From Bog-473 sp963750075 (GTDB lineage Bacteria > Actinomycetota > Acidimicrobiia > Acidimicrobiales > RAAP-2): a DNA stretch of 64,000 nucleotides. The stretch covers positions 806,001-870,000 of the forward strand of contig CAVVPG010000001.1 in the NCBI GenBank assembly GCA_963750075.1, given 5' to 3'. The position numbers and the translations under genes were made by a program. Below, one piece after another: positions 1 to 9,028 of this stretch (within the stretch, counting starts at the first letter, position 1; each line of letters starts with the position of its first letter). The notes below the pieces were generated by a model. It worked only from the letters and a program-made list of their open reading frames with translations. It did not search any database and was not told the origin of the DNA.

Positions 1-103
1 GCGAGATGGCTTGCCGTTCCTCTGTTCTTCACGGAGACGTCTCGCAGCCAACGCTCCCGTCACGGAGTGCCGACGCGGGGCCCAACCCGCGCCGAGCGAG
101 CGG

Positions 104-778
104 CTAGGTGCCCTCTGGCTCGCCCAAGGGCACCCGCGCGCCAGCGGCGGTGTGCGCATCGAGCAGCTGGTGTGAGTAGATGTCGAGCAACGCCACGGCG
201 AGCAGCTGATCCCCTTCGGGTTCGAAGATGTCCGCGCCGATCTCCCGGGACACGTGGTCGTGGAGAAGGGGGATGCCCATCGCCATGGCCGTGACGAGGG
301 TCGCTCGCACCCGCCGCCCGATGGTGGGCGGATCGGGGCGCACCACGTCGGCGCGGGCCAGCCATTGCTCCGTCATGGCCACCATCTCCTCGAAGATCGG
401 CGTCGCCGAGGCGGACCCGTCGGCCAGGGAACGCGCCACGTAGCGCCCGAAGCGCCTGGAGGCCTGCCTGCTGGCGGCCCCGGCACCGGGGTCCTCGAGA
501 AGCTCGGCGTTCAGGCGGTGCAACGTCTCGAACACGTAGTCGTCGCACGCCCTCCGCAGCGCCTCCTTCGAGCCGTAGTGGTGGCGGAGGAGCCCGGGTG
601 ACACTCCGGCGCTGCGGGCGATGGCCCGGATCGTCGCCCCCTCGTAGCCGTCGTCGGCGAAGTGCTTGAGGGCGGCCTCGCGGATGCGGGCCCGGGCGGT
701 CAGGTCCTCGAACGCGACGCCTCCCTCGTCGGTCGGCCCGCTCAGTTGAGGGGCCGGGCCGCTGCCCTGCGCGCTCAC
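104..778 (-). CDS. TetR-family transcriptional regulator of the adjacent ABC exporter
   Basis: About 224 residues. The N-terminal helix-turn-helix (about residues 30-75) is clear, with RIREAALKHFADDGYEGATI followed by IARSAGVSPGLLRHHYGSK, the usual TetR DNA-binding region. The C-terminal helical domain is ligand-binding by family analogy. The GTG start is chosen because it forms a GTGA overlap with the stop of the upstream permease (positions 775-778), so the gene is translationally coupled as the last cistron of ATPase-permease-TetR. An AT-rich repeated site upstream of the ATPase (3372-3407) is the best candidate operator, implying autoregulation of the exporter operon. The effector is unknown. 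Confidence 0.85.
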   Translation of the reverse strand: MSAQGSGPAPQLSGPTDEGGVAFEDLTARARIREAALKHFADDGYEGATIRAIARSAGVSPGLLRHHYGSKEALRRACDDYVFETLHRLNAELLEDPGAGAASRQASRRFGRYVARSLADGSASATPIFEEMVAMTEQWLARADVVRPDPPTIGRRVRATLVTAMAMGIPLLHDHVSREIGADIFEPEGDQLLAVALLDIYSHQLLDAHTAAGARVPLGEPEGT

Positions 779-2439
779 GCTCCTTGCAGGTCCCGTCGGC
801 GGAAGCAGAACCCACCGAGGACCGCCGCTCCTACGCCGACGGCAGTCATGACGCCATTGGCCTCCCAGTCGGGGGAGACGGCCGGAGCCGACGCCATCTG
901 GTGGAAGACCGAGGTGTCGACGACCCAGTGGTTGACGGCACCGATGCCGCCCACGATCTCCAACAGGAACGACCAGGCCAGGAACCCGTAGACGACGGCC
1001 GAGGTGAGACGGGGTCGCAGCCCGAAGGCCAGCACGCCGAGGCCGAGGATCGTGATCGCGGGCGGCACGATGTTCACCCCGGCCGCGAGCAGTCTCGTGA
1101 AGCTCACCCCGGCGTGCTCGCTGGCGGCGCCGAGCCACGCGAAGACCCCCGCGGTGACACCGCCGAGCAGGAGGACGACGACGGCCACGACGAGCCGCCC
1201 GCCGAGCCAGCCCGACCGGGAGACCGGCCGGGCGAGGATCTGGTCGAGCCTGCCTTCGGACTCCTCGGCCCGGGCGTGGGTGACCTGGCCCGCCGCGACC
1301 AACGCGACCAGCACCCCCAGCACGAGGAAGCACACGCCGAGGACGGCTTCGGTGCCGTTCCCGGTCGCGCCGAGCCGGGCGAACACCTCTTTCACCGAAG
1401 ACCCCGAGATGGTCGTGCTGGCCGACTTGGCGACGAGGCCGTACAGGAACCCGGAGACCGCGATCGCCACCCCCCAGCCGATGACGGTGGCTTTCATCAT
1501 CCGGATGGCCAGGCCGGTCGGCCCGAACAACAGGCGCAGACGGGGCCGGGAGTGCGACCGGTCCGGGACGATGCTCGCTCCCACGTCCCGGGTGCCGGCG
1601 AGGAGCACGGCGACGACCGCCAGCACACCGGTGAAGGCGACGATCGGCAGGAGCGCGAGGGGTCGTGGCGACGAAAGGGGCTGCAGCTCCTCGACCCAGC
1701 CGAGCGGGGACAGCCAGATCATCCAGTGCAGGCCGACGCCGGCATCGGCGATCATCCGAACGGCGTAAGACACGCCCAGGAACACGGCGGCGAAGGAGGC
1801 CGCCTGGCGGCGGGTGCCCGCCAGCTGGCTGGTGAACGCACCGACGGCGAGGAACATGCACGCCGTGCCCACCATGGCCAGTGCGAAGTAGAGGGAAGGG
1901 CCGGCGGCGATGCCGACGCTGTGGCTCCGGCCCGACACCACCGTGATCACCGCGGTGATCGCCCACAACACCACGAGCCCGGCACCCAGGCCCGCCAGCG
2001 CCTGGGTGGTCGCGCCCTTCCGGGTCGTGTGACCGGAGAGCACCACTTCCCACCGGCCCTCGTCCTCCTCACCGCGCAGCAGCCGGGTGCTGAGCAGCAA
2101 TCCCCAGACGGCGCCCAGGATCATGAGCGTCATCGAGATCTTGAACACCGTGAAGCCCCCGACCGTCTGCAGCTGCGGGGCGGGACCGAACAGGGCACTC
2201 GTGGCCTTGTTGGCGCCGTACGCAGCGGCGAGCGCGTCGCGCTCGGCCGCCGTCTTGTAGATCTTCGTGTAGCTGATCTGCGACGACACGACGGAGAGTC
2301 CGAAGATGTACCCCCACACCACGCCGGAGCGCACCGCCTTGCGCGCGGTGAGCCCGGCGACGACCGTGCCCGGCGATCGTTCCGCGTGGAGCGGCGGCGC
2401 GACGGCGGCGTCAGCGTGCATGGTGCCGGGCAGGCTCAC
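775..2439 (-). CDS. ABC exporter permease (ABC-2 type, two 6-TM halves)
   Basis: About 554 residues with around twelve hydrophobic segments in two halves, the second beginning near residue 300 (GLAIRMMKATVIGWG). Each half has an ABC-2-like first segment and a charged cytoplasmic loop (GEEDEGRWEVVLSGHTTR in half one, ESEGRLDQILARPVSRSGW in half two), as in fused antibiotic-efflux permeases. The GTG start overlaps the ATPase stop by GTGA (2436-2439); an ATG at 2421 is an alternative. Together with the ATPase it should form a drug or lipid exporter in the cytoplasmic membrane. The substrate cannot be inferred. Confidence 0.85.
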   Translation of the reverse strand: MSLPGTMHADAAVAPPLHAERSPGTVVAGLTARKAVRSGVVWGYIFGLSVVSSQISYTKIYKTAAERDALAAAYGANKATSALFGPAPQLQTVGGFTVFKISMTLMILGAVWGLLLSTRLLRGEEDEGRWEVVLSGHTTRKGATTQALAGLGAGLVVLWAITAVITVVSGRSHSVGIAAGPSLYFALAMVGTACMFLAVGAFTSQLAGTRRQAASFAAVFLGVSYAVRMIADAGVGLHWMIWLSPLGWVEELQPLSSPRPLALLPIVAFTGVLAVVAVLLAGTRDVGASIVPDRSHSRPRLRLLFGPTGLAIRMMKATVIGWGVAIAVSGFLYGLVAKSASTTISGSSVKEVFARLGATGNGTEAVLGVCFLVLGVLVALVAAGQVTHARAEESEGRLDQILARPVSRSGWLGGRLVVAVVVLLLGGVTAGVFAWLGAASEHAGVSFTRLLAAGVNIVPPAITILGLGVLAFGLRPRLTSAVVYGFLAWSFLLEIVGGIGAVNHWVVDTSVFHQMASAPAVSPDWEANGVMTAVGVGAAVLGGFCFRRRDLQGA

Positions 2440-3341
2440 CCGGCGCCTCCCGCCTCCGCGGCCTCGCCGTACTGCGCGAGGAACAGCTCCTCCAACGAGG
2501 GCTCCCGGCTGACGAGCTTGGTCACTCCCGCTTCCGCCAGCACCTTCATGAGCGGTGCGATGGAGCCGCGCACCTGGCAGCGGAGGACGTGCCCGTCGCG
2601 CACCACCGCGCTGACCCCCGGCACGCCCGAGACGTCGGGGACGGGCCCGTCGAAGACCCCCTCGACGCTCACCGCGCTGAGGTGCCGCATGTCGGCCAGC
2701 GATCCCGACTCGACCAGTCTTCCGGCCCTGAGGATGCCGACGCGGTCGCACAGCGCCTCGACCTCGCTCAGGATGTGCGACGAGAGGAAGACCGACTGGC
2801 CCCGGTCACGCGCCTCGCGGACGCACCGGCGGAACGCCTGCTCCATGAGCGGATCGAGCCCGCTGGTCGGCTCGTCGAGGACCAGCAGGTCCGGACGGAC
2901 CATGAGGGCGCCGATGAGGACGACCTTCTGGCGGTTCCCCTTCGAATAGGCGCGGACCTTCTTGGTCGGGTCGAGCTCGAAGCGGTCGATCAGCTCGCCC
3001 CGGTACGCCACGTCGACCTGGCCGTGGATCCGGCCGAGGAGGTGCAGGGTCTCGGCCCCCGTCAGCGAGGGCCAGAGGCTGGCCTCCCCGGCCACGTACG
3101 CGAGCCGACGGTGAGCCTCGACGGGTTGGCGCCGGCAATCGATCCCGAACACCTCGCAACGACCCGCGGTCGGCTGCGCGAGCCCCAACAGCAGACGGAT
3201 GGTGGTCGTCTTGCCCGCGCCGTTGGGACCGAGGTAACCCACCACCTCTCCCGGCGCGACCTCGAAGTCGAGTTGGTCGAGGGCGACGACGTCGCCGAAG
3301 TGCTTGGTCAGACTCTCCGTGCGTACCGCCATGACACCCAT
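2436..3341 (-). CDS. ABC exporter ATP-binding protein
   Basis: About 301 residues. Walker A GPNGAGKTT lies near residues 38-46 and Walker B LLVLDEPTSGLD near 152-163. The signature is YSKGNRQK rather than LSGGQ, as in many CcmA/DrrA-type exporter ATPases; the H-loop is in LSSHILSEVE. A C-terminal extension of about 90 residues follows the nucleotide-binding domain, as in DrrA/NodI relatives. The first ATG (3371) lies inside the AT-rich promoter/operator region, so an ATG at 3341 or 3332 is preferred. It energises the permease encoded immediately downstream with a 4-bp overlap. Confidence 0.88.
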   Translation of the reverse strand: MGVMAVRTESLTKHFGDVVALDQLDFEVAPGEVVGYLGPNGAGKTTTIRLLLGLAQPTAGRCEVFGIDCRRQPVEAHRRLAYVAGEASLWPSLTGAETLHLLGRIHGQVDVAYRGELIDRFELDPTKKVRAYSKGNRQKVVLIGALMVRPDLLVLDEPTSGLDPLMEQAFRRCVREARDRGQSVFLSSHILSEVEALCDRVGILRAGRLVESGSLADMRHLSAVSVEGVFDGPVPDVSGVPGVSAVVRDGHVLRCQVRGSIAPLMKVLAEAGVTKLVSREPSLEELFLAQYGEAAEAGGAG

Positions 3342-3371
3342 CCGGACCCCGGTTCTCTCGGCTGAATACAA

Positions 3372-3407
3372 ACGTATAGTAAACTATGCACTCGTATAGT
3401 GACGTAT
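3372..3407. promoter_or_regulatory. AT-rich repeated site, likely operator/promoter of the ABC exporter operon
   Basis: In an otherwise GC-rich context this stretch holds two direct copies of CGTATAGT (3373-3380 and 3393-3400), two copies of ACGTAT (3372-3377 and 3402-3407) and an inverted pair ATAGT/ACTAT around AA (3376-3387). It lies just upstream of the ATPase. The TetR at the operon end is the obvious candidate ligand. The site would also supply the -10 region (TATACG or TACTAT on the minus strand); no good -35 hexamer was found. Confidence 0.5.
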
Positions 3408-3893
3408 CCAGCCGTGACCCCGGAGGGTCGTCGGACCTGGCCAACGTGCAGCGCGCCGGTGAGAAATGCACACTGACGTGCGGGCTCCGGGGCGAGGCGT
3501 CCGCAGGAGAACGAATGTGGGTAGAGACGGAGAACGATGCTCTGCCTCACTGGTGTCCCAGCGGCCCCCGACATCTTTTTTGGTCCGACCGGTCGGCGTA
3601 AACACGTCTGATCCGTCAGGGGTCCCACGCCGGGGTCATGGCCGGGAAGTGATCGCTCACACTGCGACGACGGCGTCTGCAGTCACATTTTCAAAAAACA
3701 GAACGCCATTGGCGGTCCGAGATTCCTCGGTTATAGTGACCCGCGTTGGTGAGGCACCGCTCACTTAGGAGTGCCTAACCTACCCCAACGTGCGAACAAG
3801 CAGGACCCGCTGCGACGGTGCATGGCGCAGAGTGAGTGCCGCACGGCAGGATCAAATAGGACGCGCGCTGCTGCGCTTGTAAGGGGGCGCCGG
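3408..3893. promoter_or_regulatory. Intergenic region with a predicted promoter for the livHM-led operon
   Basis: No credible gene in this stretch. On the plus strand TTGGCG (3709-3714) and TATAGT (3732-3737) are separated by 17 bases, a good sigma70-like promoter, giving an expected start near 3744 and a leader of about 150 bases. The leader has no riboswitch that I recognise. The Shine-Dalgarno AAGGGGG at 3881-3887 precedes the ATG at 3894 by six bases and decides that start against an upstream in-frame one at 3771. Confidence 0.45.
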
Positions 3894-5930
3894 ATGCTCG
3901 AATTCGTGATCGCCGGGCTGGTACTCGGTGGGATCTACGCCATCGCGTCGGCCGGCCTGGTCATCACGTACACGGCATCGGGCATCCTCAACTTCGCGTT
4001 CGGCGCGATGGCCTTCTTCATCGCGCGCTTCTACTACTACCTCCACACCGAGCATCAGTGGTCGATCTGGGCGGCCGCGATCGTGGCCATCGGCGTGGCG
4101 GGACCCGCGATGGGCGTCTTCCTCTACGCCGTCCTCTTCCGGCACCTGCGGTTCCGCTCGCCGCTGATCAAGGTCGTGGCCACCATCGGGCTGCTCGTCG
4201 CCATTCCCGGCTTGGCAACCGTCATCTTCGGCAGCGGGGCCATCCTCCAGGCGCCGGGCCTCGCCCCCGAGCCGGTCCACGTCTACCAGTTCCTCGGCGT
4301 CCCGGTGACCCTCGACCAGATCATCGTCTACATCTGCGTCGTCGCGACGGTGGTCGTGGGTGCCGCCGTGCTGCGCTACACGGAAGTCGGCCTCAAGGTG
4401 CGGGCCATGGTCGACTCGCCGGCCATGACGGACCTGTCGGGCACGAACCCCGGCGCGGTCTCGGCCGGCGTCTGGGCCGTCAGCGTGTTCTTCGCCGGGC
4501 TGACCGGCGTGCTGGCCGCACCGATCATCGGGCTCGACCCCAACAACTTCACGCTCTTGATCGCGGCCGCGTTCGCCGCCGTGATCGCGGCAAAGATGCG
4601 GAGCCTCCCGATTGCAGTCGGGGTCGGGCTCCTCATGGGCATCGCCACATCGCTCGCCCAGCGCTACCTGCCGTCCAACAGCCAGTGGACCGGAGAGATC
4701 ATCAACGCCATCCCGTTCATCGTGATCGCCGTGGTGTTGCTCTACAACCTCGTACGGCGAGGCCGCGTCGGCGAGATCGAGCGTGTCGGAGGAGCGCTGG
4801 ACCGTGCCATCACGCCCCAGGGGGAGAGCAAGCTCGCCGGCTCGGCGAGCAGTGCGCTCGAAACGGGCTCCCTGAGCCTGGTGAGCAAGTACACCGGCCC
4901 CCTCCTGCTCATCGCCGTGGCCGCCATGCTCCCCTTCATCCTGTCGGGCTACTGGGTGGGGCTCACCGCCCAGGCCTTCGCCTATGCCGTGATCTTCTTG
5001 TCGTGGACGCTGGTCACGGGCGAGGGGGGCATGCTCTGGCTCTGCCAGATCACCTTCGCCGGGATCGGCGCGGTCACCACCGCCGAGCTGGCGACCACCC
5101 ACGGCTGGCCCGTGCTCGCGGCCGTCCTCGCGGGCGGTCTCATCGCGATGGTCATCGGACTGGTCGTCGGCCTGCTCTCCATCCGCCTCGGCGACCTCTA
5201 CGTGGCCCTGGTCACCCTGACCTTCGGGCTGCTGGTGGAGACGCTGGTCTTCACCCTGCCGCAGTTCGTCAACAGCGGCCTCGGGCTGACGCTGAACCGC
5301 CCGAGCTTTGCCACCTCCGATCGCGCCTACGCGTACCTCTGCCTCGCTGTCTTCGTGATCGTGGCCCTGTTCATCTTGAACTACCGCCGCTCGACGACGG
5401 GGCTCGCGATGAACGCGGTGCGCTGGAGTGACGCCGGTGCGCGCACCACGGGCGTGAGCGTCGTGCAGATGAAGGTCACGGTCGCCGCCCTGGGTGCGCT
5501 GGTGGCGGGCATCGGCGGAGGCCTGCTGGCCCTGGCGCAGACCTCGGTGGTGCCGAACGAGTTCGCTACCTTCCTGGGCGTCGTCTGGCTCGCCGTCCTC
5601 GTCACCATCGGCATCCGCTCCACGGCGGCGGCCATGGTGGCGGCGTTGTCCTTCGTCATGCTGCCCGCCATCAGCCAGGCGTACCTGCCCAGCTGGACCG
5701 CCAATCTCCTCCCCGTCTTCTTCGGCCTCGGGGCCGTGTCCGCGGCCCGGTACCCCGAAGGAACCCTCGCCGAGCTGAGCCGGAGGTTCCGCGGCTCGCT
5801 CTTGCGGCTGGCCGATCACGAGGGGCCTCCGGTGTTCGACACGCTGTCGCCTGCAGCTGCCGCCCCCAACGGCGGAGCCGCCGTCGGCGCCGCACAGGAG
5901 GGGTCGGTCATGGTGGAGAACGTGCCGTGA
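3894..5930 (+). CDS. Fused LivH-LivM permease of a branched-chain amino acid-type ABC importer
   Basis: 678 residues. The N-terminal half (about 1-300) is LivH-like, starting MLEFVIAGLVLGGIYAIASA and containing the family stretch SGILNFAFGAMAFF. The C-terminal half (from about residue 330, after a linker IERVGGALDRAITPQGE) is LivM-like, with LVTLTFGLLVETLVF and TTGLAMNAVRWSDAGARTTG. Normally these are two separate membrane subunits; here they form one chain. A GTGA overlap couples it to the LivG-like ATPase. HAAT transporters carry branched-chain amino acids, but also amides, urea or aromatic acids, so the substrate is open. Confidence 0.88.
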   Translation: MLEFVIAGLVLGGIYAIASAGLVITYTASGILNFAFGAMAFFIARFYYYLHTEHQWSIWAAAIVAIGVAGPAMGVFLYAVLFRHLRFRSPLIKVVATIGLLVAIPGLATVIFGSGAILQAPGLAPEPVHVYQFLGVPVTLDQIIVYICVVATVVVGAAVLRYTEVGLKVRAMVDSPAMTDLSGTNPGAVSAGVWAVSVFFAGLTGVLAAPIIGLDPNNFTLLIAAAFAAVIAAKMRSLPIAVGVGLLMGIATSLAQRYLPSNSQWTGEIINAIPFIVIAVVLLYNLVRRGRVGEIERVGGALDRAITPQGESKLAGSASSALETGSLSLVSKYTGPLLLIAVAAMLPFILSGYWVGLTAQAFAYAVIFLSWTLVTGEGGMLWLCQITFAGIGAVTTAELATTHGWPVLAAVLAGGLIAMVIGLVVGLLSIRLGDLYVALVTLTFGLLVETLVFTLPQFVNSGLGLTLNRPSFATSDRAYAYLCLAVFVIVALFILNYRRSTTGLAMNAVRWSDAGARTTGVSVVQMKVTVAALGALVAGIGGGLLALAQTSVVPNEFATFLGVVWLAVLVTIGIRSTAAAMVAALSFVMLPAISQAYLPSWTANLLPVFFGLGAVSAARYPEGTLAELSRRFRGSLLRLADHEGPPVFDTLSPAAAAPNGGAAVGAAQEGSVMVENVP

Positions 5931-6769
5931 CCATGTCCGTGGTGGACGAGGCCACGACCGCGCCGGTGCTCTCGGCGCGGCGCATCACCGTCACCTTCGG
6001 CGGCCTGCGGGCGCTCTCCGAGGTGGACCTCGACGTCGCCCCCCGATCGATCGCGGGGCTGGTCGGCCCCAACGGAGCGGGCAAGACGACCATGCTCGCG
6101 GTGCTCTCGGGTCTTCTCCGCCCGAACGGCGGCCGCGTCACTCTCCGCGGCGAGGACGTGACCGATGCCTCGCCCCAGGCACGGGCGCGCCGCGGCCTGG
6201 CACGGACCTTTCAGCAGCCCGAGCTCTTCTTGGGCCTGAGCGTCCGCGATCACCTCGTCCTGGCCTACCGGGTGCGCCACCAACGGCGCCGGCTCATGCG
6301 CGACATGGTCGATCCCCGGTTTTGGCGCCCACCCTCGACGGCCGAGCACGACCGTGTCGACGGACTGCTCGAGCTGCTCAACTTGACGACCGTGGCCAAG
6401 GCGCCGGTGGCGGCGCTGCCCCTCGGGATGAGCCGGCTCGTCGAGGTGGGCCGGGCGCTGGCCAGTGACCCGCAGGTGGTGCTGCTCGACGAACCCCTCT
6501 CCGGGCTGGACATGAAGGCCTCGGAGAACCTGCTGACGGTGTTCCAGAGAGTCGTGGAGAAGTCCGAGCAGGACGTCTCGCTGCTGCTCGTCGAGCACGA
6601 TGTGGCCGCCGTGCTCGCGCTCTCGAGCTGGATCTTCGTGCTGGACTTCGGTGAGCGCATCGCGGCGGACTGCCCCGACGCCATCCGGCGGGACCCACTG
6701 GTCCGGGCGGCCTATCTCGGCGACGACGAGCTGATCCAGAACGAGCCGACCCGAGAGGGCATGGCATGA
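5927..6769 (+). CDS. Branched-chain amino acid-type ABC transporter ATPase (LivG-like)
   Basis: About 280 residues (GTG start overlapping the permease stop; an ATG two codons later at 5933 is equally possible). Walker A GPNGAGKTT is near residue 47, Walker B VVLLDEPLSGLD near 182-193, and LLVEHDV carries the switch histidine. The signature motif reads PLGMSRLVEVGRAL where LivG proteins usually have SYGQQRRLEIARAL, so the canonical S-G-G/Y-G-Q core is altered. Q-loop TFQQPELF is intact. ATGA overlap couples it to the next ATPase. Confidence 0.88.
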   Translation: MTMSVVDEATTAPVLSARRITVTFGGLRALSEVDLDVAPRSIAGLVGPNGAGKTTMLAVLSGLLRPNGGRVTLRGEDVTDASPQARARRGLARTFQQPELFLGLSVRDHLVLAYRVRHQRRRLMRDMVDPRFWRPPSTAEHDRVDGLLELLNLTTVAKAPVAALPLGMSRLVEVGRALASDPQVVLLDEPLSGLDMKASENLLTVFQRVVEKSEQDVSLLLVEHDVAAVLALSSWIFVLDFGERIAADCPDAIRRDPLVRAAYLGDDELIQNEPTREGMA

Positions 6770-7500
6770 GCGGGCCCATCCTCAAGGTCGAGGACCTCGA
6801 CGTCCGCTACGGGACGTCGCAGGCGCTGTTCGGCGTCTCCACCGAGGTTGCGCAGGGGTCGGTGCTGGCGGTGCTGGGCGCCAACGGAGCCGGCAAGAGC
6901 ACACTGGCGCGCAGCATTTCGGGCCTGGTGCCGCCCTTCGGCGGCCGGGTCACCTTCGACGGCCGGGACATCACCGGCAAGCCCGCCCACCGCATCCGCC
7001 AGCTCGGGCTCACCTACATCCCGGAAGGTCGCGGCATCTTCCCGGGCCTCACCGTCATCGACAACCTGAAGATGGCCGTCGCCCAGGTGAAGCGGAGCGA
7101 GCGAGCGCCGGCCATCGACCGGGCCATCGAGTTGTTCCCGGTGCTCGGGTCCCGCCGATCGCAACAGGCCGGAAGCCTGTCGGGCGGTGAGCAGCAGATG
7201 CTCGCACTGGCCCGCGCCGTCGCGGTGCTGCCCAAGCTGATCATCGCCGACGAGCTGTCACTGGGACTGGCGCCGCAGATCGTCGAGGCGGTGTTCAAGA
7301 GCCTCGAGGAGACCCGTCGGTCGGGAGTCACGATCGTCCTGAGCGAGCAGTTCGTGCACCGGGCCCTCTCGCTGGCCGACACCTGCGTGATCCTCACCCG
7401 CGGGCGGGTCGGCTGGTCGGGCCGGGCGTCGGACGCGGGCGCGGAGATCATCGACCGCTATCTCGGCGACGCCGAGCCGTCCCATGCGTCGTCGTCGTGA
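6766..7500 (+). CDS. Branched-chain amino acid-type ABC transporter ATPase (LivF-like)
   Basis: 244 residues. Walker A GANGAGKS near residues 38-45, Q-loop followed by TYIPEGRGIFPGLTV (a LivF hallmark), signature LSGGEQQMLALARA near 138, Walker B LIIADELSLGLAP near 158 with ADE in place of the commoner DEP. It pairs with the LivG-like subunit just upstream (4-bp overlap) to power the fused permease. Length matches the family (about 235-250). Confidence 0.9.
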   Translation: MSGPILKVEDLDVRYGTSQALFGVSTEVAQGSVLAVLGANGAGKSTLARSISGLVPPFGGRVTFDGRDITGKPAHRIRQLGLTYIPEGRGIFPGLTVIDNLKMAVAQVKRSERAPAIDRAIELFPVLGSRRSQQAGSLSGGEQQMLALARAVAVLPKLIIADELSLGLAPQIVEAVFKSLEETRRSGVTIVLSEQFVHRALSLADTCVILTRGRVGWSGRASDAGAEIIDRYLGDAEPSHASSS

Positions 7501-7679
7501 AGGTGACCGGTGTCAGTGCCCACTTCCTCTGGGCTTCGTCGGATCAGGGGGTGCGCCTACGCGACGGGGGTGACTGATTCTTGGTCTGTCGAATAGCTAC
7601 GCTCCGGCCCCTGGCGAAGGGCCACGGGGTCCGCGTAGCCCGATGGGCGGCAGCAGAAGGCGATGCCGCTCTCATGCGA

Positions 7680-7696
7680 AGGAACGTTGCGTTCCT
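7680..7696. promoter_or_regulatory. Short inverted repeat directly before the binding-protein gene
   Basis: AGGAACG-TTG-CGTTCCT forms perfect 7-bp arms around three bases, ending next to the Shine-Dalgarno (AGGAGGG, 7697-7703) of the binding-protein gene. It could be an operator or a hairpin at the 5' end of the cistron affecting differential expression of the binding protein. A short palindrome like this can also arise by chance. Confidence 0.3.
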
Positions 7697-7708
7697 AGGA
7701 GGGAACAC

Positions 7709-8950
7709 ATGAAACACTCACGGTTGTTGAACGTCTCGGTGGCCGTCACCGGGCTTCTCGGCCTCCTGACGGCCGTCTCGGGCCTGGCGGCGACGCCGGC
7801 CTCGGCCTCGGGCTCGCCGATCACCTTGGCCTACATCACGTCGCTCACCGGCCCGGGGTCCCCCGAGGACGCCGGTACGCAGGCCGGGTTCATCGCCCGG
7901 ATCGACCTGCAGAACTCCATGGGCGGGGTGAACGGGCACAAGCTCGTGCCACTGGTGATCGACGACCAGTCCAGCCCCACCGTGATCACCACGGCGGTGC
8001 AGGACGCCCTGTCGAAGGGCGCGTTCGGCATCGTGTCGCAGAGCGCACTGTTCTTCCTGGCCGACAAGGCGCCGAACCAGCAGGGTGTCCCGGTGACCGG
8101 CTCCTACGACGACGGGCCCGAGTGGGGCACGCAGCCGTTCACGAACATGTTCTCGTCCGACCACGGCAGCGTCGACCCCAAGTACCCGGTCAACACGCTC
8201 CTCGGCAGCATCTTGAAGCAGCATGGGGCGACGGTTGTCGGGACGTACGGCTACGGGATCTCGCCGCTCTCCGCCGCCTCGGCCAGGGGGAACGCGGCGT
8301 CCTTCCAGAACGCCGGCGGCAAGATCGGCGTCGAGAACACGACCATCCCCTTCGGCGGCACGAACTTCACGTCGGTGGCGCTCGTCGCCAAGCAGAGCGG
8401 CGTCAACGCGATCGTCCCGAGCATGGACAACAACTCGAACTTCGCGCTGGCGACGGCGCTGAAGCAGGCCGGGGTGCCGCTCAACCATTCCGTCTTCGCC
8501 ACCGGGTACGAGCCGGACGTGATCAACTCACCTGTCTGGTCGACGATTCAGGGGGCCTACTTCCTGAGCGCGTTCCGCCCGTTCTCGCTGCCGAATTCCG
8601 GCACGGAGCAGATGGCCGCCGCCATGGAGAAGTACTCGCACATGGCCAAGAGCTCCTTTCCAACGTTCGGGGAGATCGAGTCATGGCTGGGTGCCGACCT
8701 CATGATCAAGGGCTTGCAGATGGCCGGGTCGAACCCGACGAGAGCGGATGTGATCAAGGACCTCCGCAGCATCAAGTCCTACAACGGAAACGGACTGCTG
8801 CCGATCACCGTCAATTACTCGACGGCCTTCGGGAAGGACCCGGCGAACTGCACCTGGCTCGTGCGGGCCGAGAAGAACGGCTTCGTCCCGGTGTCGTCCC
8901 AGCCCTTCTGCGGTCACGACCTCCCGGGAACGACGACGCTCGCCGGGTAG
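7709..8950 (+). CDS. ABC transporter substrate-binding protein (periplasmic-binding, LivK-like)
   Basis: 413 residues with a typical Sec signal peptide (positively charged MKHSRLL, hydrophobic core, cleavage near TPASASG). The mature part begins ITLAYITSLTGPG, matching type I periplasmic binding folds (Peripla_BP_6). The start is fixed by AGGAGGG six bases before ATG 7709, not the upstream in-frame codon at 7643. No lipobox cysteine was seen at the cleavage site, which is unusual for a Gram-positive and leaves the mode of surface anchoring unclear. Placed 208 bases after livF, it is the receptor of this importer. Confidence 0.88.
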   Translation: MKHSRLLNVSVAVTGLLGLLTAVSGLAATPASASGSPITLAYITSLTGPGSPEDAGTQAGFIARIDLQNSMGGVNGHKLVPLVIDDQSSPTVITTAVQDALSKGAFGIVSQSALFFLADKAPNQQGVPVTGSYDDGPEWGTQPFTNMFSSDHGSVDPKYPVNTLLGSILKQHGATVVGTYGYGISPLSAASARGNAASFQNAGGKIGVENTTIPFGGTNFTSVALVAKQSGVNAIVPSMDNNSNFALATALKQAGVPLNHSVFATGYEPDVINSPVWSTIQGAYFLSAFRPFSLPNSGTEQMAAAMEKYSHMAKSSFPTFGEIESWLGADLMIKGLQMAGSNPTRADVIKDLRSIKSYNGNGLLPITVNYSTAFGKDPANCTWLVRAEKNGFVPVSSQPFCGHDLPGTTTLAG

Positions 8951-9028
8951 TCACCGAGCTCGTTTCCGCCGTATGCCACTGCTGGCCGGTATCCCGCGCG
9001 ACATCGCGACGGTCCGGGCGATGACCCC

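Noticed and set aside
1004..2949. Long open frames opposite the ABC exporter genes (also opposite 3.9-5.8, 16-18.4, 28-30 and 43.4-45.3 kb)
   Set aside because: They are antisense to well-supported genes, have the Arg/Pro/His-rich composition produced by GC-rich codons read backwards, and carry no recognisable domain.
7606..7623. GGCCC/GGGCC hairpin after livF as a terminator
   Set aside because: Only five paired bases, no U-run, and such GC hairpins are common in this composition.
7709..8950. Lipoprotein anchoring of the Liv-type binding protein
   Set aside because: No L-x-x-C lipobox is present at the end of the signal peptide.
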